Shown: positions 30,223 through 39,294, counted from the stretch's first letter. The stretch: 64,000 bases of DNA from Streptococcus sp. oral taxon 056 str. F0418 (GCF_000220065.1 NZ_AFQU01000001.1:1260001-1324000); one strand, 5' to 3'. The notes: generated by a model not told the origin, from the letters alone. Numbers and translations: made by a program.

Positions 30223-31388
30223 TTACAAAATCTTATCAAACTTTTCAATGTAAAACAGTGAAGCGGTCATGATTCCTGTTAAAATAAGCAGTGCGAGAAT
30301 GCCTGGAGTCCAAGATTTGAAGAAATCAAAACCAAAACCAAAGAGGCTAGGTCCTAAAGCTGCAAGGATATAACCACCAGTTTGCGCTAGGCCAGATAAT
30401 TGAGCAGTTTGCTCTGGTGTGTTTGTTTTAAGTGAGAAAGTCACCATGAGGTAAGGGAAAAGAGCACTAACAGATATTCCAATCAATAAATTTAGTACGA
30501 GCCAATAAAGGAAGTTGTCCGTTTGAAAGAGCAACATGCTTACTCCAGACAGACCTGCTGCAGCTACACAAGAAATCATAATCAAGCGTCCGCGTGCAGA
30601 TAATCGTGTAGTTAAGCTCGGAATCGTCATCGAAAAAGGTAAGCTAACCAATGAAAAGACGGAAGCCAAGATACCAGAAGCATTTTTGGACAGACCAGCC
30701 TGTAGAGCTAAGGTTGGAAGCCAAGTCATAGCTGTATAAAAAAGTAGAGATTGTAGACCACAGAAGATAATGAGGGCCCATACTTTTTTGTTTTTAGTAG
30801 GCTAGTAACTGGATGATTCCTTCCCTTATCCTCAAGCATGTGATTGTGTTTCGTGTTGGGGAACCAGATAAAGAAAGCGCAAAGACAAATCAGAGTTAGA
30901 GTGATAATCAACCCTTGCCAAGAGCTAACATTGACAATAGGGACTGCTAAGGCAGAGACGATAGTAATAGAGAGACTCATAGCTGAAATATAGAGAGTTG
31001 TCAAAAGTCCGATTCGGTGTGGTTGGTTCGCCTGTATGATACTTGGCAAAAGAACATTTAGTAGAGCTGTCGCTCCTCCAAGGATAATCGTTCCTGTATA
31101 AAGTAGGGGGAGATTAAAGATTCGGATCAGTGAGCCGAGAGTCAAAAAAACTAGAACCAGAGTAAAGAGTTTCTCCAGTCCGAATTGTCGTGCCAAGCGA
31201 GGAGCAAAAGACGAGCAAAGAGCAAACATGATTAAAGGAAGACTGGTCAGCAGTCCAAGTGAACTGAGAGAGACATGTAGTCCATCGGCAATATCTGATA
31301 AGACAATAGGTAAAATCGTAAAAGGTGTTCGTAGGACAATCCCAATCATGATAATCCCCGGAACAAAAAATTTAGAACGTTGTTGCAT
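30223..31388 (-). pseudogene. MFS transporter, CynX/NimT type, frame broken at an A6 tract
   Basis: Twelve-helix major facilitator resembling the cyanate permease family. The first 195 residues include GIVLRTPFTILPIVLSDIA and the second part FSLKTNTPEQTAQLSGLAQT. The frame breaks at the homopolymer 30784-30789 (A6 on the coding strand). Adding one A reads KTKKVWALIIFCGLQSLLF straight into AMTWLPTLA and gives about 388 aa, the family length. ATG 31388 has AGGAG upstream. Whether the gene is really dead depends on whether the A6 is correct. Substrate unknown. Confidence 0.85.
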
Positions 31389-31419
31389 AAAAATCTCCTA
31401 AGAATAAATTTTTGATGAG

Positions 31420-31941
31420 TTATTTCATCAAGTCCAGAAAATACTGGCTAATAGCCTCTTCATCAATTTCTTTTCGCTGTTGTAGCCACCATGAAACCGT
31501 CTCAACAAAAGTGGCTGTTACGTGGTTTCTCAAGAAATCTTCGGGTAGAGCTTTCTTATTGCTCAAACCTTTTTCCATAATTAACGGAAAGATATAGTGC
31601 TCTAGCTCTTTTTTTAAGCGGTTAATAAAATAAGAGTTTTTTGCCAAGAGTAGAGTAGCGATACGATCTTGGTTTTTTCGAAAGTGATGAAAAATGTGGG
31701 TTGTTGCTTCTGTCAAGTTTTTCCCTTCAGGGCGATCGATAAAGGTATGTTGAAACAGCTCTTGACAGAGCTCCTCCAGTAGGGCTTCTTTTGTTTCAAA
31801 GTGTGCATAAAAAGTAGACCTTCCCACATCAGCTAGGTCGATGATTTCCTGAACAGTGATGGCTTCATAGCTCTTGCGATGCAAGAGGCTGAGAAAGGCC
31901 TGGTAAATGGCTGCGCGTGATTTTTTTACTCGTCTGTCCAT
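31420..31941 (-). CDS. TetR-family regulator (divergent from a cation efflux gene)
   Basis: 173 aa from ATG 31941. Helix-turn-helix EAITVQEIIDLADVGRSTFYAHFETKEALL. The C-terminal part resembles the TetR_C group with many Phe/His residues (THIFHHFRKNQDRIATLLL). A TTG 15 nt further up would lie inside an 18-bp perfect inverted repeat, so the ATG is preferred though its ribosome binding site is weak. The divergent neighbour is a CDF metal exporter, a probable target. The MFS gene 31 nt downstream is likely in the same unit. Confidence 0.87.
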   Translation of the reverse strand: MDRRVKKSRAAIYQAFLSLLHRKSYEAITVQEIIDLADVGRSTFYAHFETKEALLEELCQELFQHTFIDRPEGKNLTEATTHIFHHFRKNQDRIATLLLAKNSYFINRLKKELEHYIFPLIMEKGLSNKKALPEDFLRNHVTATFVETVSWWLQQRKEIDEEAISQYFLDLMK

Positions 31942-31953
31942 AGCATTTTCAAA

Positions 31954-31997
31954 CAAATCTAGTCTTTTGTCTCTTATCTGACAAAAGACTAGATTTG
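31954..31997. promoter_or_regulatory. 18-bp perfect inverted repeat, likely TetR operator
   Basis: CAAATCTAGTCTTTTGTC (31954-31971), an 8-nt centre, and GACAAAAGACTAGATTTG (31980-31997). It is placed directly upstream of the tetR start and about 100 nt upstream of the divergent CDF gene. Size and position fit an operator for the adjacent regulator; a hairpin function is possible as well. Confidence 0.65.
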
Positions 31998-32099
31998 CTT
32001 CTTGTTTCCTTTTCTAAAAAGATGGATAATAGAATCGAACAAAGTGTTTGCTTTTGAATATATTATACTATAAAAATATCAGATGTAACAGGGGATGCT

Positions 32100-32954
32100 A
32101 TGAAATCAAGTCAAAAAATGATGATTGCCTTTCTTTTGAATGTGTCTTTCGCCATTATTGAAGTTATTTTCGGATTGGCCTTCAATTCCAGTGCTGTCTT
32201 GGCTGACGCCGTCCATGATATGGGAGATGCGCTGGCGATTGGTCTGTCAACGCTTTTAGAAAAGATTTCTAATAAAAAAGAAGACAGCCGTTATACATTG
32301 GGCTACAAGCGTTATAGTTTACTAGGAGCCATTCTAACGTCCATTATTTTGATTATAGGTTCTATTTTGGTCCTCTGGGAAAATGTTCCCAAGGTCTTCG
32401 CCCCGGAACCTGTTGATTATAACGGGATGCTGGTCCTAGGAATTATCGCTATTCTGGTCAATCTAGCAGCAAGCAAGGTGGTCAGTCACGGCCATAGTCA
32501 CAATGAGTCTATTCTCAGTCTACACTTTCTAGAGGATATTCTGGGGTGGCTAGCGGTTATTTTAGTGTCAATCGTCCTACACTTCACAGACTGGTATTTT
32601 CTAGATCCCTTGCTATCTCTGTTGATTGCTGTCTTTATCCTCAGTCAGTCTCTACCTAAGTTTAGGGATAATATCAAGATCTTTCTGGATCATGTTCCAA
32701 GCGATATTGATCTAGGTCAGCTCTATCAAGAACTGGGGAGTCTGGACAATGTTCAAGCTATTGCCCAGCTAAATGTCTGGACGACAGATGGCATTGATAA
32801 GTATGCCATGATTCATATTTGCCTAAAAGAGGCGGAGAAAAGTCAGCAAATTAGACAAGCTATTCATCAGCTTGTGAAAACCTACGGGATTGTGAGTGCG
32901 ACTATAGAGTGCGATGGAAGTATGGAAGAGCACCGTGGACATAGGGAAAGATAA
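32100..32954 (+). CDS. Cation diffusion facilitator (CzcD/ZitB-type metal exporter)
   Basis: 284 aa, six membrane helices followed by a cytoplasmic domain. Metal-site motifs are in helix 2 (DAVHDMGDALA) and helix 5 (HFLEDILGW); a His-rich loop VSHGHSHNES lies between helices 4 and 5. These suggest zinc or a similar divalent cation. The C-terminal domain (VQAIAQLNVWTTDG) is the ferredoxin-like regulatory fold. The upstream inverted repeat and divergent TetR suggest metal- or drug-responsive control. A terminator at 32974 separates it from the peptide cluster. Confidence 0.9.
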   Translation: MKSSQKMMIAFLLNVSFAIIEVIFGLAFNSSAVLADAVHDMGDALAIGLSTLLEKISNKKEDSRYTLGYKRYSLLGAILTSIILIIGSILVLWENVPKVFAPEPVDYNGMLVLGIIAILVNLAASKVVSHGHSHNESILSLHFLEDILGWLAVILVSIVLHFTDWYFLDPLLSLLIAVFILSQSLPKFRDNIKIFLDHVPSDIDLGQLYQELGSLDNVQAIAQLNVWTTDGIDKYAMIHICLKEAEKSQQIRQAIHQLVKTYGIVSATIECDGSMEEHRGHRER

Positions 32955-32973
32955 GGAGTTACTTAATAGAAAA

Positions 32974-33003
32974 TTAATTAGTTTAAAACAACTAATTTTT
33001 TTT
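32974..33003 (+). terminator. Terminator of the CDF gene
   Basis: AATTAGTT, loop TAAAAC, AACTAATT and a T run. It isolates the following peptide genes, which then need their own promoter in 33004-33090 (a weak TATAAG at 33040 is the best candidate). Confidence 0.8.
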
Positions 33004-33098
33004 AATGATTTTTTATTTTTGGATTTTTATTTCGAATAGTATAAGTGAGAAGCAATAAATCATTTGGTTGCTTTATCAATATAAAAAAGGAGAATATG

Positions 33099-33191
33099 AT
33101 GAAAGTTTTTAAAACTTTATTTAAACGCCACACTTGGAACTTTGGTATTTTGAGTATTAGTTATCGAGTAAATCGTCGTGTTACATTATAA
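33099..33191 (+). CDS. Small cationic peptide, copy 1 of 3 (unrecognised; bacteriocin-like)
   Basis: 30 aa: begins MKVFKTLFKRHTWNFG, ends ISYRVNRRVTL. Eight basic residues and no acidic ones, with one Trp and several aromatic residues. It has no double-glycine leader, signal peptide or cysteine. ATG 33099 sits 6 nt from AAGGAG; an ATG 3 nt earlier is too close. First of three tandem 102-bp units. I do not recognise the family. The context (exporter, CPBP protease, ABC-2 transporters) suggests a leaderless bacteriocin or a signalling peptide; both are inference. Confidence 0.75.
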   Translation: MKVFKTLFKRHTWNFGILSISYRVNRRVTL

Positions 33192-33200
33192 GGAGGAATA

Positions 33201-33293
33201 ATGAAAATTTTTAAAACCCTATTTAAACGCCATACTTGGAATTTTGGCATTTTGAGTATTAGTTATCGAGTAAACCGTCGTGTTACATTATAA
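33201..33293 (+). CDS. Small cationic peptide, copy 2 of 3
   Basis: 30 aa, identical to copy 1 except Ile for Val at residue 3. The stop codon of copy 1 merges into the ribosome binding site (TAAGGAGGAATA) of this copy, and ATG 33201 follows 4 nt after AGGAGG. The near-identity at the DNA level, with only a few silent changes, points to recent tandem duplication or gene conversion under protein-level constraint. Confidence 0.75.
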   Translation: MKIFKTLFKRHTWNFGILSISYRVNRRVTL

Positions 33294-33302
33294 GGAGGAA
33301 TG

Positions 33303-33395
33303 ATGAAAGTTTTTAAAACTCTATTTAAACGCCATACTTGGAATTTTGGTGTTTTGAGTATTAGTTATCGGGTTAACCGCAGAGTAACCCTATAA
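33303..33395 (+). CDS. Small cationic peptide, copy 3 of 3
   Basis: 30 aa, differing from copy 1 only by Val for Ile at residue 17. The last 30 nt carry several silent changes (GTTAACCGCAGAGTAACCC) that still encode VNRRVTL, so the C-terminus is conserved in protein while the DNA drifts. Ribosome binding site AGGAGG at 33293-33298. Followed by hairpins and then the transporter genes. Confidence 0.75.
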   Translation: MKVFKTLFKRHTWNFGVLSISYRVNRRVTL

Positions 33396-33399
33396 AAAA

Positions 33400-33468
33400 G
33401 GTAGCTAATCAGATATGATTAGCTATCAATAAGATGAGGATTAGTCAGCTAACCCTCATCTTATTGAT
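33400..33468 (+). promoter_or_regulatory. Two hairpins between the peptide genes and the transporter genes
   Basis: Hairpin 1: GGTAGCTAATC (33400-33410) and GATTAGCTATC (33417-33427). Hairpin 2: ATCAATAAGATGAGG (33425-33439) and CCTCATCTTATTGAT (33454-33468), a perfect 15-bp stem. They share 3 nt, so full formation of both competes. There is no T run after hairpin 2, so it is more likely an mRNA stabiliser or processing site that favours the peptide messages than a simple terminator. Confidence 0.7.
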
Positions 33469-33492
33469 AAAATTCCCCCCAAGGAGAGGCAG

Positions 33493-34235
33493 ATGAGAAG
33501 ATTTTTTTCCCTATCTTTAAGTCCATATGGAATAGACGAGAAGTTAAATTTTTAATGGCATTTTCTTTCTTACCACTAATAGTTCCTCTGTTGACAAATA
33601 GTCCAGATATGGAGACCTTTTATGTGGCCAAATCAAGCGCAAGTTTATTCACTTTTATTATTGTTGTTTTACAATCACAGTATAAGCTTGTACTACCGAC
33701 ATTGATATTTTCTTACATTATCTATCTAACCCTACGAGATGAATTTAGCTCTGGGACGATGTTTTTATATAAGGATTTAAGAAAGTCTGTTATTTTTAAT
33801 ACAAAAGTTATAAGTCTATGCTTGCTGTATCTGCTATATCTGGTCGTTAGTCTCCTTGCAAGTGTGTTCATTTTTTACCTATTTTTAAATACTTCTGATC
33901 AGATTTTTTCGAGTAATCCGTCATTATTCGGACAAGAGTTGGTTAGTTTCTTAGCAATCATTATGCTTAATATTGTAGCTGTTTTTATTACGATAGCTTT
34001 TTCAATGTATGCTAATCGTGCAGCGACAATTGTTATGAGCATATTCTTTGTTTTACTCAGTGTAATTGCACCACGGTTGCAACTGTTACAATATGTTTTT
34101 CCAAATGGTTATGTTAATACAATTTCAACTGTTGGAATAGGGATAAGTATCTTTATAGCTTTGTCCATTAGTTTGACTTATATATTAAGCTCGTATGTGA
34201 TTGCTTATCGGAAGTTTATAGAAATAGAATTTTAG
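33493..34235 (+). pseudogene. ABC-2 type permease of the peptide cluster, frame broken at a T7 tract
   Basis: The open frame from 33555 lacks its start. Adding one T to the run 33502-33508 links MRRFFF to PIFKSIWNRREVKFLMAFSF and gives 247 aa with ATG 33493 behind AAGGAGAGG. Six membrane helices are expected. It is a paralogue of the permease at 36123 (shared LYKDL, FPNGY/VPNGY and similar helix order). It probably pairs with the ATPase at 35246 as a BcrAB-like immunity or export transporter. Confidence 0.8.
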
Positions 34236-34243
34236 GTGGTACA

Positions 34244-34816
34244 ATGAATCGGGCGAATTCAACGATATTAGTGACTACATTAGGAGTTCTGATTTTATCT
34301 ATTGTTTTATTTAGTATTGGCATGACTAGTTTGATTTTTATAGACCATCAACATCTAGTTATCAGTTATTTTTACATTTTAGCTTTCTTTATGCCTGTTT
34401 GTTTTGTGGGACTTCCCCATTATCTAGCTCAAAAATATAAATTGTACAGTAGATATAAAGAAGTAACCTTCTCCACACGAGTAGCAGCCATTCTATTATT
34501 ATTGTTATTTGTAGGAAATGCTATGTTCATCAAAGGAAATGAATTTTGGCATCAGATGATTGTAGCTAGTTGCGAAGAATATCTTTTTCGTTATGTTCTG
34601 TACCGAATGTTACGGAAGAATTTCTCTAAATTTCATTCTATTCTTTTTTGCTCATTGGCATTTGGAATCCTGCTACATTTAAACTATAATCTATGGGATA
34701 ATCTCTTAATTCGAACACCGGTAGGGGTTCTACTCGGTTATATTGCAACGCATTTGGGACTTCATTATTCTATTGCAGCTCATTGGTTGATTAATTTATT
34801 AGCAGCTTTGTTTTAA
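34244..34816 (+). CDS. CPBP-family intramembrane metalloprotease
   Basis: 190 aa, about six membrane helices. The Abi/CPBP motifs are present: SCEEYLFRYVLYR (EExxxR), FGILLHLNYN (FxxxH) and AAHWLINLL (HxxxN-like). In streptococci and lactobacilli such proteins often lie in bacteriocin loci and confer immunity or process peptides. ATG 34244 lies 8 nt after the permease stop. Its role with the upstream cationic peptides is inferred from context. Confidence 0.85.
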   Translation: MNRANSTILVTTLGVLILSIVLFSIGMTSLIFIDHQHLVISYFYILAFFMPVCFVGLPHYLAQKYKLYSRYKEVTFSTRVAAILLLLLFVGNAMFIKGNEFWHQMIVASCEEYLFRYVLYRMLRKNFSKFHSILFCSLAFGILLHLNYNLWDNLLIRTPVGVLLGYIATHLGLHYSIAAHWLINLLAALF

Positions 34817-34828
34817 AAAGGAGATATT

Positions 34829-35245
34829 ATGACATTATTTGTTTTATTTTTGGTGCTTTATTACGTGTTGATAACAGGGAGTATGCTAGCATTCTTGCCT
34901 TCTTTGCCTGTAATCGTATTAGCAAGTGTTTTCTACTTGCTTCCCTTGCTTCTGCATAGTTGGTTGCTTGTAAAGTGTAAAAGCAAGGAAGAGCTATTAA
35001 AATATGGTATCACTTTGCCTGTTTTATCTATGGTTTCTTATACGGCCTTTGCTTATTTTTCTGAGAATCTAGGTTTATGGCAACTATTTGTAGAGAGAAA
35101 TACAGTTGTTTCTGATGAAATGACTGTGCAGATTGCTCAGTCTCCAATGGAACTTTCACAACTCGCTTTTGCATTTATATTATACAGCTCTATTTCGGTT
35201 GTACACTATTACATTAAATTACAAAAAATAAAAAGGAAATTACTC
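34829..35245 (+). CDS. Small membrane protein of the peptide cluster (reads on into the ATPase)
   Basis: About 139 residues with four hydrophobic segments, starting MTLFVLFLVLYYVLITGSML. ATG 34829 has AAGGAG upstream. As the sequence stands no stop precedes the downstream ATPase, so the two read as one 430-residue protein. The ATPase has its own ribosome binding site, and one added A in the runs 35223-35228 or 35230-35234 would end this protein just after the ATPase start. The fusion is therefore doubtful. The family was not recognised; it may be an immunity protein. Confidence 0.65.
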
Positions 35246-36121
35246 ATGCTTACCATTAATCATCTATCTAAACAATTCAAAGGCAATGATTTTTATTCAC
35301 TTCGAGATGTGAGTCTGACGATAAAAAAAGGAGAAATTGTCGGTTTAATAGGAAAAAATGGAGCAGGAAAATCGACTCTTATGAAGCTTATTGCTAAGTC
35401 ACTTAAACCGAGTCAGGGTGAGATTTATTATAAAGATATTGACTTACATTCTAAGGAAAATCTCTTACAGGATGTCGGTATTATGATTGATCCTGTTTTT
35501 TATCCAGACATGACTGTAGAAGATAATCTTAAATTTTACTTGCAGTTACATGGGAAAACAAACCTTTATCCCAATATTGAAAAAACATTGAAATTGGTTG
35601 AGTTGTGGGAAGCGAGAAAAAGAAAGCCAAAAGGATTTTCTTTTGGGATGAAACAACGGACAGCCTTAGCAATTGCGCTTGTAGCTGAGCCGAATTTCTT
35701 AATTTTAGATGAGCCTTTTGTGGGGTTGGATCCGATAGGTGTTCAAAAGTTGATTACAATCTTGAAAGAGTGGTCAAGTAAACGTCAGATTTCGATGTTG
35801 ATCTCCAGTCATCAGCTAAGTGAACTGGAAGCCCTTTGTGATCGCTATCTCTACATAAAGGAAGGACATTTAGCAGATCAATTCAATGCGATGGATGGTA
35901 CGAAGCTGTTAGTTCATTTAGCGGAAGAAGGGATTATCGAAGATTTACAACCTTATCTTTCAGAATACATTCGTATGGATGGTAACTGTCTAGAGATTGC
36001 GACGATCTGTCCACAAGAAAAACTGAATAATCTATTTACAATGTTGGGTCGACAACAGTTAATCAAATCTATTGATATAAAAGAGAATCAACTTAAACAG
36101 ATTTTCTCGCAAGGAGACTAG
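35246..36121 (+). CDS. ABC transporter ATP-binding protein (BcrA-like)
   Basis: 291 aa from ATG 35246 (MLTINHLSKQFKG) with AAAAGGA 8 nt upstream. Walker A is GKNGAGKS, the signature is FSFGMKQR, Walker B is FLILDEP, and the D loop (FVGLDP) and H loop (ISSHQLSE) are present. It resembles drug and bacteriocin-immunity ATPases that work with ABC-2 permeases. Partners are the permeases at 33493 and 36123. The frame is open upstream to 34829 (see that entry). Confidence 0.88.
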   Translation: MLTINHLSKQFKGNDFYSLRDVSLTIKKGEIVGLIGKNGAGKSTLMKLIAKSLKPSQGEIYYKDIDLHSKENLLQDVGIMIDPVFYPDMTVEDNLKFYLQLHGKTNLYPNIEKTLKLVELWEARKRKPKGFSFGMKQRTALAIALVAEPNFLILDEPFVGLDPIGVQKLITILKEWSSKRQISMLISSHQLSELEALCDRYLYIKEGHLADQFNAMDGTKLLVHLAEEGIIEDLQPYLSEYIRMDGNCLEIATICPQEKLNNLFTMLGRQQLIKSIDIKENQLKQIFSQGD

Positions 36122-36122
36122 A

Positions 36123-36878
36123 ATGAAACAAATTTTTTCAGCAGTGCTAAATGCAACGTGGAAACAAAAAGAAAGCAAGCTTTTTATGGCATTTAGCATG
36201 AGCCCTCTTTTGTACTTAATATCAACATTTATGAAAACTGGCTTTATGAACATCACTTCTCTTGATAACCATGTTCAATTAAGTTTTTTAGAGATGTATG
36301 ATGGGATTTTCAATCTTACTTTCAGTTCGACTCTGCCGACCTTAGCTTTATTTTTTGTAGTCATTGCAGTGTTTAAAAGTGAAATACAACAGCATTTGCT
36401 TTTCTTGTATAAAGATTTAGAAAAGACAAGAGTTTTAGTGGCTAAACTACTTAGTATCTTGACCTTGTTCCTTATTTTTGTATTAAACTTTACTGTCCTT
36501 ATGTTCGGAGTCTATTATCTGAGAATTATTCATCTACCTTTTGGTTCAGGAGAACTGATTGGTTCGGATGGCTATTATGCCTTATTCTCTACTATTGGAA
36601 CAATTTTACTGCATTTTTGTTATATTTTTTGCATTACCCTTATATCACTTTATAGTACTAATATTGTTAGTATGATTAGTGGTATTGCTTTGATTCTTAT
36701 AACAGGGATTCTTCCTTTATTTGGTTCGATTGGATTTCTAGTTCCAAACGGTTATCGTACTATTGCAGAGACTGGTAATTTTGGTTTTGCTTTTCTTGGA
36801 ATGGTAGTAACAACATTACTGTATTGTGGTCTATTGTACTACTTTAGTCTTCAGAAATTTAAAAAAGTGGAGTTTTGA
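36123..36878 (+). CDS. ABC-2 type permease of the peptide cluster
   Basis: 251 aa, six membrane helices. A cytoplasmic N-terminus MKQIFSAVLNATWKQKESK is followed by alternating helices and ends SLQKFKKVEF. Similarity to the permease at 33493 (LYKDLEK, VPNGYRTI) suggests a duplicated pair that forms a heterodimeric channel with the ATPase at 35246. The start is 1 nt after the ATPase stop, so translation is likely coupled. Intact here. Confidence 0.82.
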   Translation: MKQIFSAVLNATWKQKESKLFMAFSMSPLLYLISTFMKTGFMNITSLDNHVQLSFLEMYDGIFNLTFSSTLPTLALFFVVIAVFKSEIQQHLLFLYKDLEKTRVLVAKLLSILTLFLIFVLNFTVLMFGVYYLRIIHLPFGSGELIGSDGYYALFSTIGTILLHFCYIFCITLISLYSTNIVSMISGIALILITGILPLFGSIGFLVPNGYRTIAETGNFGFAFLGMVVTTLLYCGLLYYFSLQKFKKVEF

Positions 36879-36879
36879 C

Positions 36880-38606
36880 ATGCCAGATCAAACAAATTTT
36901 TTTCGGATTATTTACTATTTTCTAGATAAACCACGTTTTTTTATTGGTTTATTGCTTAGTTTTTTAGGGACAGGATTAGGTTTAATCTTACCTCAGTTGA
37001 TAGGTCTGCTGATGGATCAAAAATTTATGAATTCCGTAGTTTCGCAGCCTCATTTGCTATTAGGGATGGCATTGTTTTTTGTAGTAGTTTATATTATTCA
37101 AGCTTTTTCGACCTATCTTCTAGGGATGAGTGGTAATAGGGCCATGTCACGTATGCAGACATATTTACACAAACATTTGTTAGGCAAATTTGTTCAAGAT
37201 GTAGAGGAACTCCAGGCTGGTGATTTAGCAAGTCGGTTGACAAATGATATGACTATTGTTTTAAAACTTGTTACTCTAACTTTTCCGGAGTCATTGCTAA
37301 ATATTTTTATAGTGATAGGCGCAACAAGTTTTCTTTTTTTATTAATTTTCATTTAACAGTACTTAGTTTTATTTTAATACTTTTTTTGTTACTAGGTATG
37401 ATTCCAATTAATAAAAAGTTAGAAAATTATTATGTGAGACATCAAGAAATGACGGGAAATTTAACAGGAAAGTTAAGCCATAAATTTTCTCATTTTCGCT
37501 TGATAAAAACGTTAAAAGGAGAGCAACAAGAAATAGAAGAGGCAGAACAGGGTTTCCGGAGACTTTTTCATAATTTTAGAAAAATACTACTTTTATCCTC
37601 TTTTCAGAGTGCAATGATGAATAGCCTAGCTATGATCTTTATGTTGATTATTATACTAGTAGCTGGTTTGAATGTTCAAAATGGCTCAATGACAATTTCA
37701 AGTTTAATGGCATTTGTGTTATATATTTTACAGTTACTAGAGCCGATTTCAGAATTAATTAAAATCTTAGATGATCTCGCAGAAGTTAACGGAGTTGCAA
37801 AGCGAACAAAGCAATTGCTATCAAAGTCAGATGAACAAGAGTTGTGCCATGTCGCCCCTGTTCAGGAGGGGAGCATTTCTTTGAAGGATGTTAGTTTTTC
37901 TTATCCAGGGCAAAAAGATCCTGTTCTGAAAAATTTGTGGTTAGATATTCCAACAGGACAAAACGTGGCGATTATTGGGCCTAGCGGAGCTGGAAAAACA
38001 ACACTATTTTCACTTTTAATGAAATTTTATCATCATTACAATGGAAGTATTCGGATTGGCGGACAAGAATTAAGAGCTTTATCTCCAATGCAAGTACGTC
38101 AAATGATTTGTTATGTTCCACAGGAAAATACGCTGTTCCATGGTAGCCTTCGCGATAATTTATTTTATGGAAAAAATAAAGCTGTTTCTGAAGAACGTCT
38201 CTATGAGGTTTTGGAGGAGCTGGATCTTGTAGAGGTCGTGGAGCAATTACCGAATGGTTTGGATACCGTTTTATCAGATAGTGGCCATGGCTTATCAGAG
38301 GGACAAAAACAACGTTTCAATATTGCGCGTGCATTGATGAGTAATGGGGAGATTTATTTGATGGACGAGGTTACAGCTAATCTCGATCTAGTGACCGAAC
38401 AAACTATTGTTCAAGCGATCGATCGCTTGACTGTAGGAAAGACTCGGCTAACAATTGCTCATCGAATCTCAACTGTTCAACAGGCTGATTCAATTCTAGT
38501 TTTAAATGAAGATGGCAGCCTTGATGATCAAGGTAGTCACAGTGAGTTGCTGATGCGTAATAGTCAGTATCAACAATATGTATCAGAGTTAAAAAAAGTA
38601 AGCTAG
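36880..38606 (+). pseudogene. ABC exporter with fused TM and ATPase domains, no peptidase domain, frame broken at a T7 tract
   Basis: ATG 36880 (MPDQTNFFRIIYYFLDK) has GGAG 7 nt upstream. The exporter-type six-helix domain is followed by an NBD with Walker A GPSGAGKTT, signature LSEGQKQR and Walker B IYLMDEV. The frame breaks at T7 (37334-37340); one extra T joins TSFLFF to INFHLTVLSF and gives about 575 aa, the family length. There is no N-terminal C39 peptidase, as expected for a leaderless cargo. It is the last gene of the peptide cluster and a candidate peptide exporter. Confidence 0.85.
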
Positions 38607-38633
38607 TCTATAAGGATGAACCTCACTTGCTCT

Positions 38634-39131
38634 CTATCCTAGCATTTTCAGAAGGAAGTCCGTCATTTGTTGCGGGCTTTCTTTTTTTCCTCTCGCAATC
38701 CACATTTGTAGGACACCAAAAAAAGCATTGGTAAGATAGACATTGCTATATTCCTTTTCGATTTGGGTATAGTGTTTATTGCTGAATTGCTCCTGTAACT
38801 CTTGATCCAGCATGACTTGAAATTTATGCCGCAAGAAAGTCTGGATTTCTTTGGTGCCATTTTCAGATAAAAGTGCTGATAAGAGAGGTTCACTTTCTAG
38901 GAAGTCAATAACCTCTAAAATAGCCGCTTGTTTATTTTGAGTGTTCTTCTCAAAAATCGCTTCTAGTTGCTGGAAAAGCCCTTGTTGATAACGTTCAATC
39001 AAATCATATTTATCTTTGTAATGTGTGTAAAAGCTACTACGACTTATGCCTGCTTCTTGTGTTAACTCGACGGTTGAAAGATGCTCGAAACTCTTTTTCT
39101 CTAAAAGATGAACCATAGCCTGTTCAATCAT
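38634..39131 (-). CDS. TetR-family regulator
   Basis: 165 aa from ATG 39131. Helix-turn-helix TVELTQEAGISRSSFYTHYKDKYDLI. The visible start lacks the basic N-terminal arm. An ATG at 39162 would add MESNKRKKLK, a typical arm, but is out of frame by one base at an A run (39131-39136), so the true start may be 39162. It lies between the peptide cluster (convergent) and the YhgE gene (divergent), which is its likely target. Confidence 0.85.
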   Translation of the reverse strand: MIEQAMVHLLEKKSFEHLSTVELTQEAGISRSSFYTHYKDKYDLIERYQQGLFQQLEAIFEKNTQNKQAAILEVIDFLESEPLLSALLSENGTKEIQTFLRHKFQVMLDQELQEQFSNKHYTQIEKEYSNVYLTNAFFGVLQMWIARGKKESPQQMTDFLLKMLG

Positions 39132-39294
39132 TTTTTAGTTTTTTACGTTTATTGCTTTCCATATTCACTTGAACTTTCTAAACAAAATTGAACGCTATGT
39201 CCATTTTTCGTTAAAATGACTTGTAATATTTGGGGGTTGATGTATAATCTATTGTATCAAATTTTAGACACTATGTATAATTTTGGAGGTGCGT

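Noticed and set aside
33099..33395. Three 102-bp tandem units as a CRISPR or simple repeat array
   Set aside because: Each unit is an open reading frame with its own start, stop and ribosome binding site, and differences between units are mostly silent. There are no spacers.
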